DNA of 64,000 nucleotides from Liolophura sinensis (GCF_032854445.1 NW_027018068.1:31678-95677), one strand, 5' to 3'; counted from the first letter of the stretch, positions 1 to 10,633 are shown. Notes: a model not told the origin generated them from the sequence alone. Numbers and translations are program-made.

Positions 1-66
1 GGCATCGGCAGCTGTTATAAAATTGCAAATATCCCTGGTTTCCATGGAGTAAGAGCCGTTGCTGTG

Positions 67-72
67 CACGTG
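67..72. other. CACGTG hexamer (E-box/G-box core), one per monomer
   Basis: A perfect CACGTG palindrome follows gctgtg, gctggg or gccggg in nearly every unit, so the array carries about 116 of them. Two units that are duplicates of each other read CAGGTG instead (near 20583 and 22779). CACGTG is the core site of several bHLH and bZIP factors, but a six-base match proves nothing about binding. A second E-box-type hexamer, CAGCTG, lies at 9-14 of the same unit. Confidence 0.5.
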
Positions 73-83
73 ATTATGACATA

Positions 84-93
84 AATGATCATT
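84..93. other. 10-bp perfect palindrome AATGATCATT, one per monomer
   Basis: AATGATCATT equals its own reverse complement and is followed closely by a CAATTG palindrome in most units. It is kept in almost all units. It is split by an extra base near 37070 and near 57390 a T is missing, both inside indel-rich intervals. Confidence 0.75.
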
Positions 94-204
94 CAATCGT
101 CGCTACAGCCAAAAGTATTGGTCGGAGAGCAACGCGGATTGCACCATTCGATTTGTCGTCACAAAATACGTCGGATTAGCCTCTTACCAGCAGCACTGGA
201 ACAG

Positions 205-238
205 TTTTTCCACTTTTGCATTTTTGCCTGGTCTTTTT
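205..238 (+). other. Cluster of four T-tracts, possible intrinsic bend
   Basis: Four runs of four or five T sit at 205-209, 214-217, 221-225 and 234-238, with centres 7-13 bp apart and averaging near one helical turn. The pattern recurs in each unit, with variants in the first gap (ttccac, ttcgcac, ttgcac, ttccaat). Phased A/T tracts are known to curve DNA and are common in satellites; curvature here is inferred. Confidence 0.45.
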
Positions 239-259
239 GTTAATTGAAATCGGCTACAC

Positions 260-272
260 TGTACTCTGTACA
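260..272. repeat. Short inverted repeat TGTAC-TCT-GTACA
   Basis: Two 5-bp arms are separated by a 3-bp spacer. The motif lies in the least variable part of the monomer and is intact in nearly all units. TCGCGA, another palindrome, follows within a few bases in most units, though unit 1 has ttgcga. Confidence 0.7.
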
Positions 273-330
273 GTTGCGACTGGTCATTACTATATTCAAC
301 TTTTGACTATAAGTTATGTGCCCTTCGGTA

Positions 331-364
331 GCCCAGAAGACGTCAAATCTTTGGGCCAAGCCCA
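331..364. repeat. Alternating inverted arms GCCCA / TGGGC / GCCCA
   Basis: GCCCA at 331-335 can pair with TGGGC at 352-356, and that TGGGC can instead pair with GCCCA at 360-364 across a 3-bp loop, so two hairpins compete. The loop of the second hairpin is caa here and in some other units but taa in most. That same base decides whether a plus-strand reading frame stays open. The 16-bp loop of the first hairpin contains the gacgtc/gacctg variable site. Confidence 0.6.
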
Positions 365-422
365 TTTAACTCACCCAGCCATTGTCTTACTTCTAAGTGC
401 AAGACAATCTCAATGTCTTTAT

Positions 423-432
423 CTACGTGTAG
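423..432. repeat. Short dyad CTAC-GT-GTAG
   Basis: Two complementary 4-bp arms flank a 2-bp centre in a well-conserved part of the unit. Rare copies alter it, for example tttacgtg near 8860, ctgcgtg near 25332 and tctagtgtag near 39059. Confidence 0.5.
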
Positions 433-499
433 AAAAACCACACCATTTGTACGTGAAAAACACAAGGTACTTGATACAGTCTGCTGTAAAAAGCACAAC

Positions 500-525
500 T
501 GACCACAGACCCACATTTATAAGGT
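500..525 (+). other. Hypervariable segment that defines monomer types
   Basis: Most unit-to-unit differences cluster here. The common states are ctgaacactgaccc with cttcagtaagg (S), ctgaccacagaccc with catgaataagg (F/A) or catttataagg (units 1 and 3), and ctaaacactgaccc or ctaaacacagaccc with cttcagtaagg or catttataagg (Y, T). The states are linked to substitutions about 30-60 bp upstream (gtgagaaac, gtgaaaaac or acataaaaaac) and can be followed along the array as haplotypes. Confidence 0.75.
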
Positions 526-1648
526 GCCAAATGATGCGGAATTGGGCTAGTCATCGGCAGCTGTTGAAAAAATTGCAAATTTCCCTGGTTTCCATGGAGT
601 AAGAGCCGTTGCTGTGCACGTGATTATGACATAAATGATCATTCAATTGTCGCTACAGGCAAAAGTATTGGTCGGAGAGCAACGCGGTTTGCACCATTCG
701 ATTTGCCGTCACAAAATACGTCGGATTAGCCTCTTACCAGCAGCACTGGAACAGTTTTTCCACTTTTGCATTTTTGCCTGGTCTTTTTGTTAATTGAAAT
801 CGGCTACACTGTACTCTGTACAATCGCGACTGGTCATTACTATATTCAACTTTTGACTATAAGTTATGTGCCCTTCGGTAGCCCAGAAGACCTGAAATCT
901 TTGGGCCAAGCCCATTTAACTCACCCAGCAATTGTCTTACTTCTAAGTCCAAGACAATCTCAATGTCTTTATCTACGTGTAGAAAAACCACACCATTTGT
1001 ACATAAAAAACACAAGGTACTTGATACAGTCTGCTGTAAAAAGTACAACTAAACACTGACCCACATTTATAAGATGCCAAAAGATGCGGAATTGGGCCAG
1101 GCATCGGCAGCTGTTAAAAAATTGCAAATATCCCTGGTTTCCATGGAGTAAGAGCCGTTGCTGGGCACGTGATTATGACATAAATGATCCTTCAATTGTT
1201 GCTACAGCCAAAAGTATTGGTCGGAGAGCAACGCGGATTGCACCATTCGATTTTTCGTTACAAAATACGTCGGATTAGCCTCTTACCAGCAGCACTGGAA
1301 CAGTTTTTCCACTTTTGCATTTTTGCCTGGTCTTTTTGTTAATTGAAATCGGCTACACTGTACTCTGTACAATCGCGACTGGTCATTACTATATTCAACT
1401 TTTGACTATAAGTTATGTGCCCTTCGGTAGCCCAGAAGACGTCAAATCTTTGGGCTCAGCCCATTTAACTCACCCAGCAATTGTCTTACTTCTAAGTCCA
1501 AGACAATCTCAATGTCTTTATCTACGTGTAGAAAAACCACACCATTTGTACATAAAAAACACAAGGTACTTGATACAGTCTGCTGTAAAAAGTACAACTG
1601 ACCACAGACCCACATTTATAAGGTGCCAAATGATGCGGAATTGGACTA

Positions 1649-2297
1649 GGCATCGGCAGCTGTTGAAAAAATTGCAAATTTCCCTGGTTTCCATGGAGTA
1701 AGAGCCGTTGCTGTGCACGTGATTATGACATCAATGATCATTCAATTGTCGCTACAGGCAAAAGTATTGGTCGGAGAGCAACGCGGATTGCACCATTCGA
1801 TTTGTCGTCACAAAATACGTCGGATTAGCCTCTTACCAGCAGCACTGGAACAGTTTTCGCACTTTTGCATTTTTGCCTGGTCTTTTTGTTAATTGAAATC
1901 GGCTACACTGTACTCTGTACAATCGCGACTGGTCATTACTATATTCAACTTTTGACTATAAGTTATGTGCCCTTCGGTAGCCCAGAAGACCTGAAATCTT
2001 TGGGCTAAGCCCATTTAACTCACCCAGCAATTGTCTTACTTCTAAGTTATTCAACTTTTGACTATAAGTTATGTGCCCTTCGGTAGCCCAGAAGACGTCA
2101 AATCTTTGGGCTAAGCCCATTTAACTCACCCAGCAATTGTCTTACTCCAAGACAATCTCAATGTCTTTATCTACGTGTAGAAAAACCACACCATTTGTAC
2201 GTGAAAAACACAAGGTACTTGATACAGTCTGCTGTAAAAAGTACAACTAATTACTGACCCACATTTATAAGGTGCCAAAAGATACGGAATTGGGCCA
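1649..2297 (+). repeat. Enlarged unit (649 bp) with 106-bp internal duplication
   Basis: The stretch beginning attcaacttttgac at 1943 restarts at 2049, giving a direct duplication with a 106-bp offset (1943-2048 and 2049-about 2148). The second copy ends with a 7-bp loss, reading cttactccaagac instead of cttacttctaagtccaagac. The two copies are not identical: the first has gacctg and the second gacgtc, so the duplication probably joined two different monomer types by out-of-register exchange. Confidence 0.9.
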
Positions 2298-3944
2298 GGT
2301 ATCGGCAGCTGTTGAAAAATTGCCAATTTCCCTGGTTTCCATGGAGTAAGAGCCGTTGATGTGCACGTGATTATGACATAAATGATCATTCAATTGTTGC
2401 TACAGGCAAAAGTATTGGTCGGAGAGCAACGCGGTTTGCACCATTCGATTTCTCGTCACAAAATACGTCGGATTAGCCTCTTACCAGCAGCACTGGAACA
2501 GTTTTCGCACTTTTGCATTTTTGCCTGGTCTTTTTGTTAATTGAAATCGGCTACACTGTACTCTGTACAATCGCGACTGGTCATTGCTATATTCAACTTT
2601 TGACTATAAGTTATGTGCCCTTCGGTAGCCCAGAAGACGTCAAATCTTTGGGCCAAGCCCATTTAACTCACCCAACAATTGTCTTACTTCTAAGTCCAAG
2701 ACAATCTCAATGTCTTTATCTACGTGTAGAAAAACCACACCATTTGTACGTGAGAAACACAAGGTACTTGATACAGTCTGCTGTAAAAAGTACAACTGAA
2801 CACTGACCAACTTCAGTAAGGTGCCAAAAGATGCGGAATTGAGCCAGGCATCGGCAGCTGTTGAAAAATTGCAAATTTCCCTGGTTTCCATGGAGTAAGA
2901 GCCGTTGCTGGGCACGTGATTATGACATTAATGATCATTGAATTGTCGCTACAGCCAAACGTATTGGTCGGAGAGCAACGCGGTTTGCACCATTCGATTT
3001 CTCGTCACAAAATACGTCGGATTAGCCTCTTACCAGCAGCACTGGAACAGTTTTTCCACTTTTGCATTTTTGCCTGGTCTTTTTGTTAATTGAAATCGGC
3101 TACACTGTACTCTGTACAATCGCGACTGGTCATTACTATATTCAACTTTTGACTATAAGTTATGTGCCCTTCGGTAGCCCAGAAGACGTCAAATCTTTGG
3201 GCTAAGCCCATTTAACTCACCCAGCAATTGTCTTACTTCTAAGTGCAAGACAATCTCAATGTCTTTATCTACGTGTAGAAAAACCACACCATTTGTACGT
3301 GAGAAACGCAAGGTACTTGATACAGTCTGCTGTAAAAAGTACAACTGAACACTGACCCACTTCAGTAAGGTGCCAAAAGATGCGGAATTGAGCCAGGCAT
3401 CGGCAGCTGTTGAAAAATTGCAAATTTCCCTGGTTTCCATGGAGTAAGAGCCGTTGCTGGGCACGTGATTATGATATAAATGATCATTGAATTGTCACTA
3501 CAGCCTAAAGTATTGGTCGGAGAGCAACGCGGTTTGCACCATTCGATTTCTCGTCACAAAATACGTCGGATTAGCCTTTTACCAGCAGCACTGGAACAGT
3601 TTTCGCACTTTTGCATTTTTGCCTGGTCTTTTTGTTAATTGAAATCGGCTACACTGTACTCTGTACAATCGCGACTGGTCATTACTATATTCAACTTTTG
3701 ACTATAAGTTATGTGCCCTTCGGTAGCCCAGAAGACGTCAAATCTTTGGGCTAAGCCCATTTAACTCACCCAGCAATTGTCTTACTTCTAAGTGCAAGAC
3801 AATCTCAATGTCTTTATCTACGTGTAGAAAAACCACACCATTTGTACGTGAAAAACACAAGGTACTTGATACAGTCTGCTGTAAAAAGTACAACTGAACA
3901 CTGACCCACTTCAGTAAGGTGCCAAAAGATGCGGAATTGAGCCA
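2298..3944 (+). repeat. Three regular units between the enlarged units
   Basis: Unit starts are at 2298, 2847 and 3396, all 549 bp. They carry gacgtc. Rare variants include gatcattgaattg near 2935, 3485 and 4032, and gatataaatg near 3474 and 4020, which tie neighbouring units together. Confidence 0.85.
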
Positions 3945-4591
3945 GGCATCGGCAGCTGTTGAAAAATTGCAAATTTCCTGGTTTCCATGGAGTAAGAGCC
4001 GTTGCTGGGCACGTGATTATGATATAAATGATCATTGAATTGTCACTACAGCGAAAAGTATTGGTCGGAGAGCAACGCGGTTTGCACCATTCGATTTCTC
4101 GTCACAAAATACGTCGGATTAGCCTCTTACCAGCAGCACTGGAACAGTTTTCGCACTTTGCATTTTTGCCTGGTCTTTTTGTTAATTGAAATCGGCTACA
4201 CTGTACTCTGTACAATCGCGACTGGTCATTACTATATTCAACTTTTGACTATAAGTTATGTGCCCTTCGGTAGCCCAGAAGACGTCAAATCTTTGGGCTA
4301 AGCCCATTTAACTCACCCAGCAATTGTCTTACTTCTAAGTTATTCAACTTTTGACTATAAGTTATGTGCCCTTCGGTAGCCCAGGAAGACGTCAAATCTT
4401 TGGGCTAAGCCCATTTAACTCACCCAGCAATTGTCTTACTCCAAGACAATCTCAATGTCTTTATCTACGTGTAGAAAAACCACACCATTTGTACGTGAAA
4501 AACACAAGGTACTTGATACAGTCTGCTGTAAAAAGTACAACTAATTACTGACCCACATTTATAAGGTGCGAAAAGATGCGGAATTGGGCCA
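3945..4591 (+). repeat. Second enlarged unit (647 bp) with the same 106-bp duplication
   Basis: attcaacttttgac occurs at 4236 and again at 4342, with the same 106-bp offset and the same 7-bp loss at the distal junction as the unit at 1649-2297. The following sequence shares the rare gttgatgtgcacg (near 2354 and 4650). Identical junctions mean a single origin followed by copying over about 2.29 kb. In this unit both halves carry gacgtc, and one extra g is present (ccaggaagac). Confidence 0.9.
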
Positions 4592-7500
4592 GGTATCGGC
4601 AGCTGTTGAAAAATTGCCAATTTCCCTGGTTTCCATGGAGTAAGAGCCGTTGATGTGCACGTGATTATGACATAAATAATCATTCAATTGTTGCTACAGG
4701 CAAAAGTATTGGTCGGAGAGCAACGCGGTTTGCACCATTCGATTTCTCGTCACAAAATACGTCGGATTAGCCTCTTACCAGCAGCACTGGAACAGTTTTC
4801 GCACTTTTGCATTTTTGCCTGGTCTTTTTGTTAATTGAAATCGGCTACACTGTACTCTGTACAATCGCGACTGGTCATTACTATATTCAACTTTTGACTA
4901 TAAGTTATGTGCCCTTCGGTAGCCCAGAAGACGTCAAATCTTTGGGCTAAGCCCATTTAACTCACCCAGCAATTGCCTTACTTCTAAGTGCAAGACAATC
5001 TCAATGTCTTTATCTACGTGTAGAAAAACCACACCATTTGTACGTGAGAAACACAAGGTTCTTGATACAGTCTGCTGTAAAAAGTACAACTGAACACTGA
5101 CCCACTTCAGTAAGGTGCCAAAAGATGCGAATTGAGCCAGGCATCGGCAGCTGTTGAAAAATTGCAAATTTCCCTGGTTTCCATGGAGTAAGAGCCGTTG
5201 CTGGGCACGTGATTATGACATAAATGATCATTCAATTGTCACTACAGCCAAAAGTATTGGTCGGAGAGCAACGCGGTTTGCACCATTCGATTTCTCGTCA
5301 CAAAATACGTCGGATTAGCCTCTTACCAGCAGCACTGGAACAGTTTTCGCACTTTTGCATTTTTGCCTGGTCTTTTTGTTAATTGAAATCGGCTACACTG
5401 TACTCTGTACAATCGCGACTGGTCATTACTATATTCAACTTTTGACTATAAGTTATGTGCCCTTCGGTAGCCCAGAAGACCTGAAATCTTTGGGCCAAGC
5501 CCATTTAACTCACCCAGCAATTGTCTTACTTCTAAGTGCAAGACAATCTCAATGTCTTTATCTACGTGTAGAAAAACCACACCATTTGTACGTGAGAAAC
5601 ACAAGGTTCTTGATACAGTCTGCTGTAAAAAGTACAACTGAACACTGACCCACTTCAGTAAGGTGCCAAAAGATGCGGAATTGAGCCAGGCATCGGCAGC
5701 TGTTGAAAAATTGCAAATTTCACTGGTTTCCATGGAGTAAGAGCCGTTGCTGGGCACGTGATTATGACATAAATGATCATTCAATTGTCACTACAGCCAA
5801 AAGTATTGGTCGGAGAGCAACGCGGTTTGCACCATTCGATTTCTCGTCACAAAATACGTCGGATTAGCCTCTTACCAGCAGCACTGGAACAGTTTTTCCA
5901 CTTTTGCATTTTTGCCTGGTCTTTTTGTTAATTGAAATCGGCTACACTGTACTCTGTACAATCGCGACTGGTCATTACTATATTCAACTTTTGACTATAA
6001 GTTATGTGCCCTTCGGTAGCCCAGAAGACGTCAAATCTTTGGGCTAAGCCCATTTAACTCACCCAGCAATTGCCTTACTTCTAACTGCAAGACAATCTCA
6101 ATGTCTTTATCTACGTGTAGAAAAACCACACCATTTGTACGTGAGAAACACAAGGTTCTTGATACAGTCTGCTGTAAAAAGTACAACTGAACACTGACTC
6201 ACTTCAGTAAGGTGCCAAAAGATGCGGAATTGAGCCAGGCATCGGCAGCTGTTGAAAAATTGCAAATTTCCCTGGTTTCCATGGAGTAAGAGCCGTTGCT
6301 GGGCACGTGATTATGACATAAATGATCATTCAATTGTCGCTACAGCCAAAAGTATTGGTCGGAGAGCAACGCGGTTTGCACCATTCGATTTCTCGTCACA
6401 AAATACGTCGGATTAGCCTCTTACCAGCAGCACTGGAACAGTTTTCGCACTTTTGCATTTCTGCCTGGTCTTTTTGTTAATTGAAATCGGCTACACTGTA
6501 CTCTGTACAATCGCGACTGGTCATTACTATATTCAACTTTTGACTATAAGTTATGTGCCCTTCGGTAGCCCAGAAGACCTGAAATCTTTGGGCCAAGCCC
6601 ATTTAACTCACCCAGCAATTGTCTTACTTCTAAGTGCAAGACAATCTCAATGTCTTTATCTACGTGTAGAAAAACCACACCATTTGTACGTGAAAAACAC
6701 AAGGTACTTGATACAGTCTGCTGTAAAAAGTACAACTGACCACAGACCCACATGAATAAGGTGCCAAAAGATGCGGAATTGAGCCAGGCATCGGCAGCTG
6801 TTGAAAAATTGCAAATTTCCCTGGTTTCCATGGAGTAAGAGCCGTTGCTGGGCACGTGATTATGACATAAATGATCATTCAATTGTCGCTACAGCCAAAC
6901 GTATTGGTCGGAGAGCAACGCAGATTGCACCATTCGATTTCTGGTCACAAAATACGTCGGATTAGCCTCTTACCAGCAGCACTGGAACAGTTTTTCCACT
7001 TTTGCATTTTTGCCTGGTCTTTTTGTTAATTGAAATCGGCTACACTGTACTCTGTACAATCGCGACTGGTCATTACTATATTCAACTTTTGACTATAAGT
7101 TATGTGCCCTTCGGTAGTCCAGAAGACCTGAAATCTTTGGGCTAAGCCCATTTAACTCACCCAGCAATTGTCTTACTTCTAAGTGCAAGACAATCTCAAT
7201 GTCTTTATCTACGTGTAGAAAAACCACTCCATTTGTACGTGAAAAACACAAGGTTCTTGATACAGTCTGCTGTAAAAAGTACAACTGAACACTGACCCAC
7301 TTCAGTAAGGTGCCAAAAGATGCGGAATTGAGCCAGGCATCGGCAGCTGTTGAAAAATTGCAAATTTCCCTGGTTTCCATGGAGTAAGAGCCGTTGCTGG
7401 GCACGTGATTATGACATAAATGATCATTCAATTGTCACTACAGCCAAAAGTATTGGTCGGAGAGCAACGCGGTTTGCACCATTCGATTTCTCGTCACAAA

Positions 7501-10500
7501 ATACGTCGGATTAGCCTCTTACCAGCAGCACTGGAACAGTTTTTGCACTTTTGCATTTTTGCCTGGTCTTTTTGTTAATTGAAATCGGCTACACTGTACT
7601 CTGTACAATCGCGACTGGTCATTACTATATTCAACTTTTGACTATAAGTTATGTGCCCTTCGGTAGCCCAGAAGACGTCAAATCTTTGGGCTAAGCCCAT
7701 TTAACTCACCCAGCAATTGTCTTACTTCTAAGTGCAAGACAATCTCAATGTCTTTATCTACGTGTAGAAAAACCACAACCATTTGTACGTGAGAAACACA
7801 AGGTTCTTAATACAGTCTGCTGTAAAAAGTACAACTGAACACTGACTCACTTCAGTAAGGTGCCAAAAGATGCGGAATTGAGCCAGGCATCGGCAGCTGT
7901 TGAAAAATTGCAAATTTCCCTGGTTTCCATGGAGTAAGAGCCGTTGCTGGGCACGTGATTATGACATAAATGATCATTCAATTGTCGCTACAGCCAAAAG
8001 TATTGGTCGGAGAGCCACGCGGTTTGCACCATTCGATTTCTCGTCACAAAATACGTCGGATTAGCCTCTTACCAGCAGCACTGGAACAGTTTTCGCACTT
8101 TTGCATTTCTGCCTGGTCTTTTTGTTAATTGAAATCGGCTACACTGTACTCTGTACAATCGCGACTGGTCATTACTATATTCAACTTTTGACTATAAGTT
8201 ATGTGCCCTTCGGTAGCCAAGAAGACCTGAAATCTTTGGGCCAAGCCCATTTAACTCACCCAGCAATTGTCTTACTTCTAAGTGCAAGACAATCTCAATG
8301 TCTTTATCTACGTGTAGAAAAACCACACCATTTGTACGTGAGAAACACAAGGTTCTTGATACAGTCTGCTGTAAAAAGTACAACTGAACACTGACCCACT
8401 TCAGTAAGGTGCCAAAAGATGCGGAATTGAGCCAGGCATCGGCAGCTGTTGAAAAAATTGCAAATTTCCCTGGTTTCCATGGAGTAAGAGCCGTTGCTGG
8501 GCACGTGATTATGACATAAATGATCATTCAATTGTCACTACAGCCAAAAGTATTGGTCGGAGAGCAACGCGGTTTGCACCATTCGATTTCTCTCGTCACA
8601 AAATACGTCGGATTAGCCTCTTACCAGCAGCACTGGAACAGTTTTTGCACTTTTGCATTTTTGCCTGGTCTTTTTGTTAATTGAAATCGGCTACACTGTA
8701 CTCTGTACAATCGCGACTGGTCATTACTATATTCAACTTTTGACTATAAGTTATGTGCCCTTCGGTAGCCCAGAAGACCTGAAATCTTTGGGCCAAGCCC
8801 ATTTAAACTCACCCAGCAATTGTCTTACTTCTAAGTGCAAGACAATCTCAATGTCTTTATTTACGTGTAGAAAAACCACACCATTTGTACGTGAGAAACA
8901 CAAGGTACTTGATACAGTCTGCTGTAAAAAGTACAACTGACCACAGACCCACATGAATAAGGTGCCAAAAGATGCGGAATTGAGCCAGGCATCGGCAGCT
9001 GTTGAAAATTGCAAATTTCCCTGGTTTCCATGGAGTAAGAGCCGTTGCTGGGCACGTGATTATGACATAAATGATCATTCAATTGTCGCTACAGCCAAAC
9101 GTATTGGTCGGAGAGCAACGCAGATTGCACCATTCGATTTCTCGTCACAAAATACGTCGGATTAGCCTCTTACCAGCAGCACTGGAACAGTTTTTCCACT
9201 TTTGCATTTTTGCCTGGTCTTTTTGTTAATTGAAATCGGCTACACTGTACTCTGTACAATCGCGACTGGTCATTACTATATTCAACTTTTGACTATAAGT
9301 TATGTGCCCTTCGGTAGTCCAGAAGACCTGAAATCTTTGGGCTAAGCCCATTTAACTCACCCAGCAATTGTCTTACTTCTAAGTGCAAGACAATCTCAAT
9401 GTCTTTATCTACGTGTAGAAAAACCACTCCATTTGTACGTGAAAAACACAAGGTTCTTGATACAGTCTGCTGTAAAAAGTACAACTGAACACTGACCCAC
9501 TTCAGTAAGGTGCCAAAAGATGCGGAATTGAGCCAGGCATCAAAATTGCAAATTTCCCTGGTTTCCATGGAGTAAGAGCCGTTTGCTGGGCACGTGATTA
9601 TGACATAAATGATCATTCAATTGTCACTACAGCCAAAAGTATTGGTCGGAGAGCAACGCGGTTTGCACCATTCGATTTGTCGTCACAAAATACGTCGGAT
9701 TAGCCTCTTACCAGCAGCACTGGAACAGTTTTTGCACTTTTGCATTTTTGCCTGGTCTTTTTGTTAATTGAAATCGGCGACACTGTACTCTGTACAATCG
9801 CGACTGTCATTACTATATTCAACTTTTGACTATAAGTTATGTGCCCTTCGGTAGCCCAGAAGACCTGAAATCTTTGGGCCAAGCCCATTTAACTCACCCA
9901 GCAATTGTCTTACTTCTAAGTCAAAGACAATCTCAATGTCTTTATCTACGTGTAGAAAAACCACACCATTTGTGCGTGAAAAACACAAGGTACTTGATAC
10001 AGTCTGCTGTAAAAAGTACAACTGACCACAGACCCACATGAATAAGGTGCCAAAAGATGCGGAATTGAGCCAGGCAATGGCAGCTGTTGAAAAATTGCAA
10101 ATTTCCCTGGTTTCCATGGAGTAAGAGCCGTTTGCTGGGCACGTGATTATGACATAAATGATCATTCAATTGTCACTACAGCCAAAAGTATTGGTCGGAG
10201 AGCAACGCGGTTTGCACCATTCGATTTCTCGTCACAAAATACGTCGGATTAGCCTCTTACCAGCAGCACTGGAACAGTTTTCGCACTTTTGGGGGCATTT
10301 TTGCCTGGTCTTTTTGTTAATTGAAATCGGCTACACTGTACTCTGTACAATCGCGACTGGTCATTACTATATTTCAACTTTTGACTATAAGTTATGTGCC
10401 CCTTCGGTAGCCCAGAAGACCTGAAATCTTTGGGCTAAGCCCATTTAAACTCACCCAGCAATTGCCTTACTTCTAAGTGCAAGACAATCTCAATGTCTTT

Positions 10501-10633
10501 ATCTACGTGTAGAAAAACCAAAACCATTTGTACGTGAGAAACACAAGGTACTTGATACAGTCTGCCTGTAAAAAGTACAACTGAAACACTGACCCCACTT
10601 CAGTAAGGTGCCAAAAGATGCGGAATTGAGCCA
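4592..10633 (+). repeat. Eleven units, S- and F-type rich, with a 4-unit duplication
   Basis: Rare variants repeat at about 2200 bp: cgcagattgcac near 6918 and 9118, then cggtagtccagaag near 7111 and 9311, then aaaccactccatttg near 7222 and 9422. This marks a duplication of four units. A second link at about 1650 bp joins ctgactcacttcag near 6195 and 7843, and gcatttctgcctgg near 6455 and 8103. A 12-bp deletion lies at about 9541, a run of five G at 10291-10295, and several one-base insertions at 10.37-10.60 kb. Confidence 0.8.

Larger units (their letters stand above)
1..549 (+). repeat. Reference monomer (first complete unit)
   Basis: This unit serves as the coordinate frame for the monomer, starting at ggcatcggcagctg; the next unit starts at 550. 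It contains, in order: CAGCTG (9-14), TCCATGGA (41-48), CACGTG (67-72), a 10-bp palindrome (84-93), a CpG-containing stretch (about 120-175), a T-tract cluster (205-238), an inverted TGTAC/GTACA pair (260-272), alternating GCCCA/TGGGC arms (331-364), CTACGTGTAG (423-432) and a hypervariable segment (about 500-525). It is one of the more divergent units: it reads gttataaaattg where most units read gttgaaaaattg, and cagttgcgac where most read caatcgcgac. All frames contain stops, so it does not code for a repeat protein although 549 is a multiple of three. Confidence 0.9.

Noticed and set aside
14-20. TATA-box-like TTATAAA in the first unit
   Set aside because: It is a private variant of this unit. 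Most units read ttgaaaaattg there, and no gene follows.
140-170. Possible Pol III B-box (ttcgattt) or tandem tRNA, 5S or snRNA genes
   Set aside because: The match to a B-box is partial. I could find no A-box at suitable spacing, no tRNA fold and no 5S or snRNA sequence.
1-549. CENP-B box
   Set aside because: I looked for the TTCG....A..CGGG pattern in the monomer on both strands and did not find a match. Centromere function could still exist without it.
5355-5648. Plus-strand frame of about 97-100 codons with a hydrophobic, signal-peptide-like start
   Set aside because: Most units carry a TAA in the middle of it. The hydrophobic start comes from the T-tract cluster read as Phe/Leu/Val codons.
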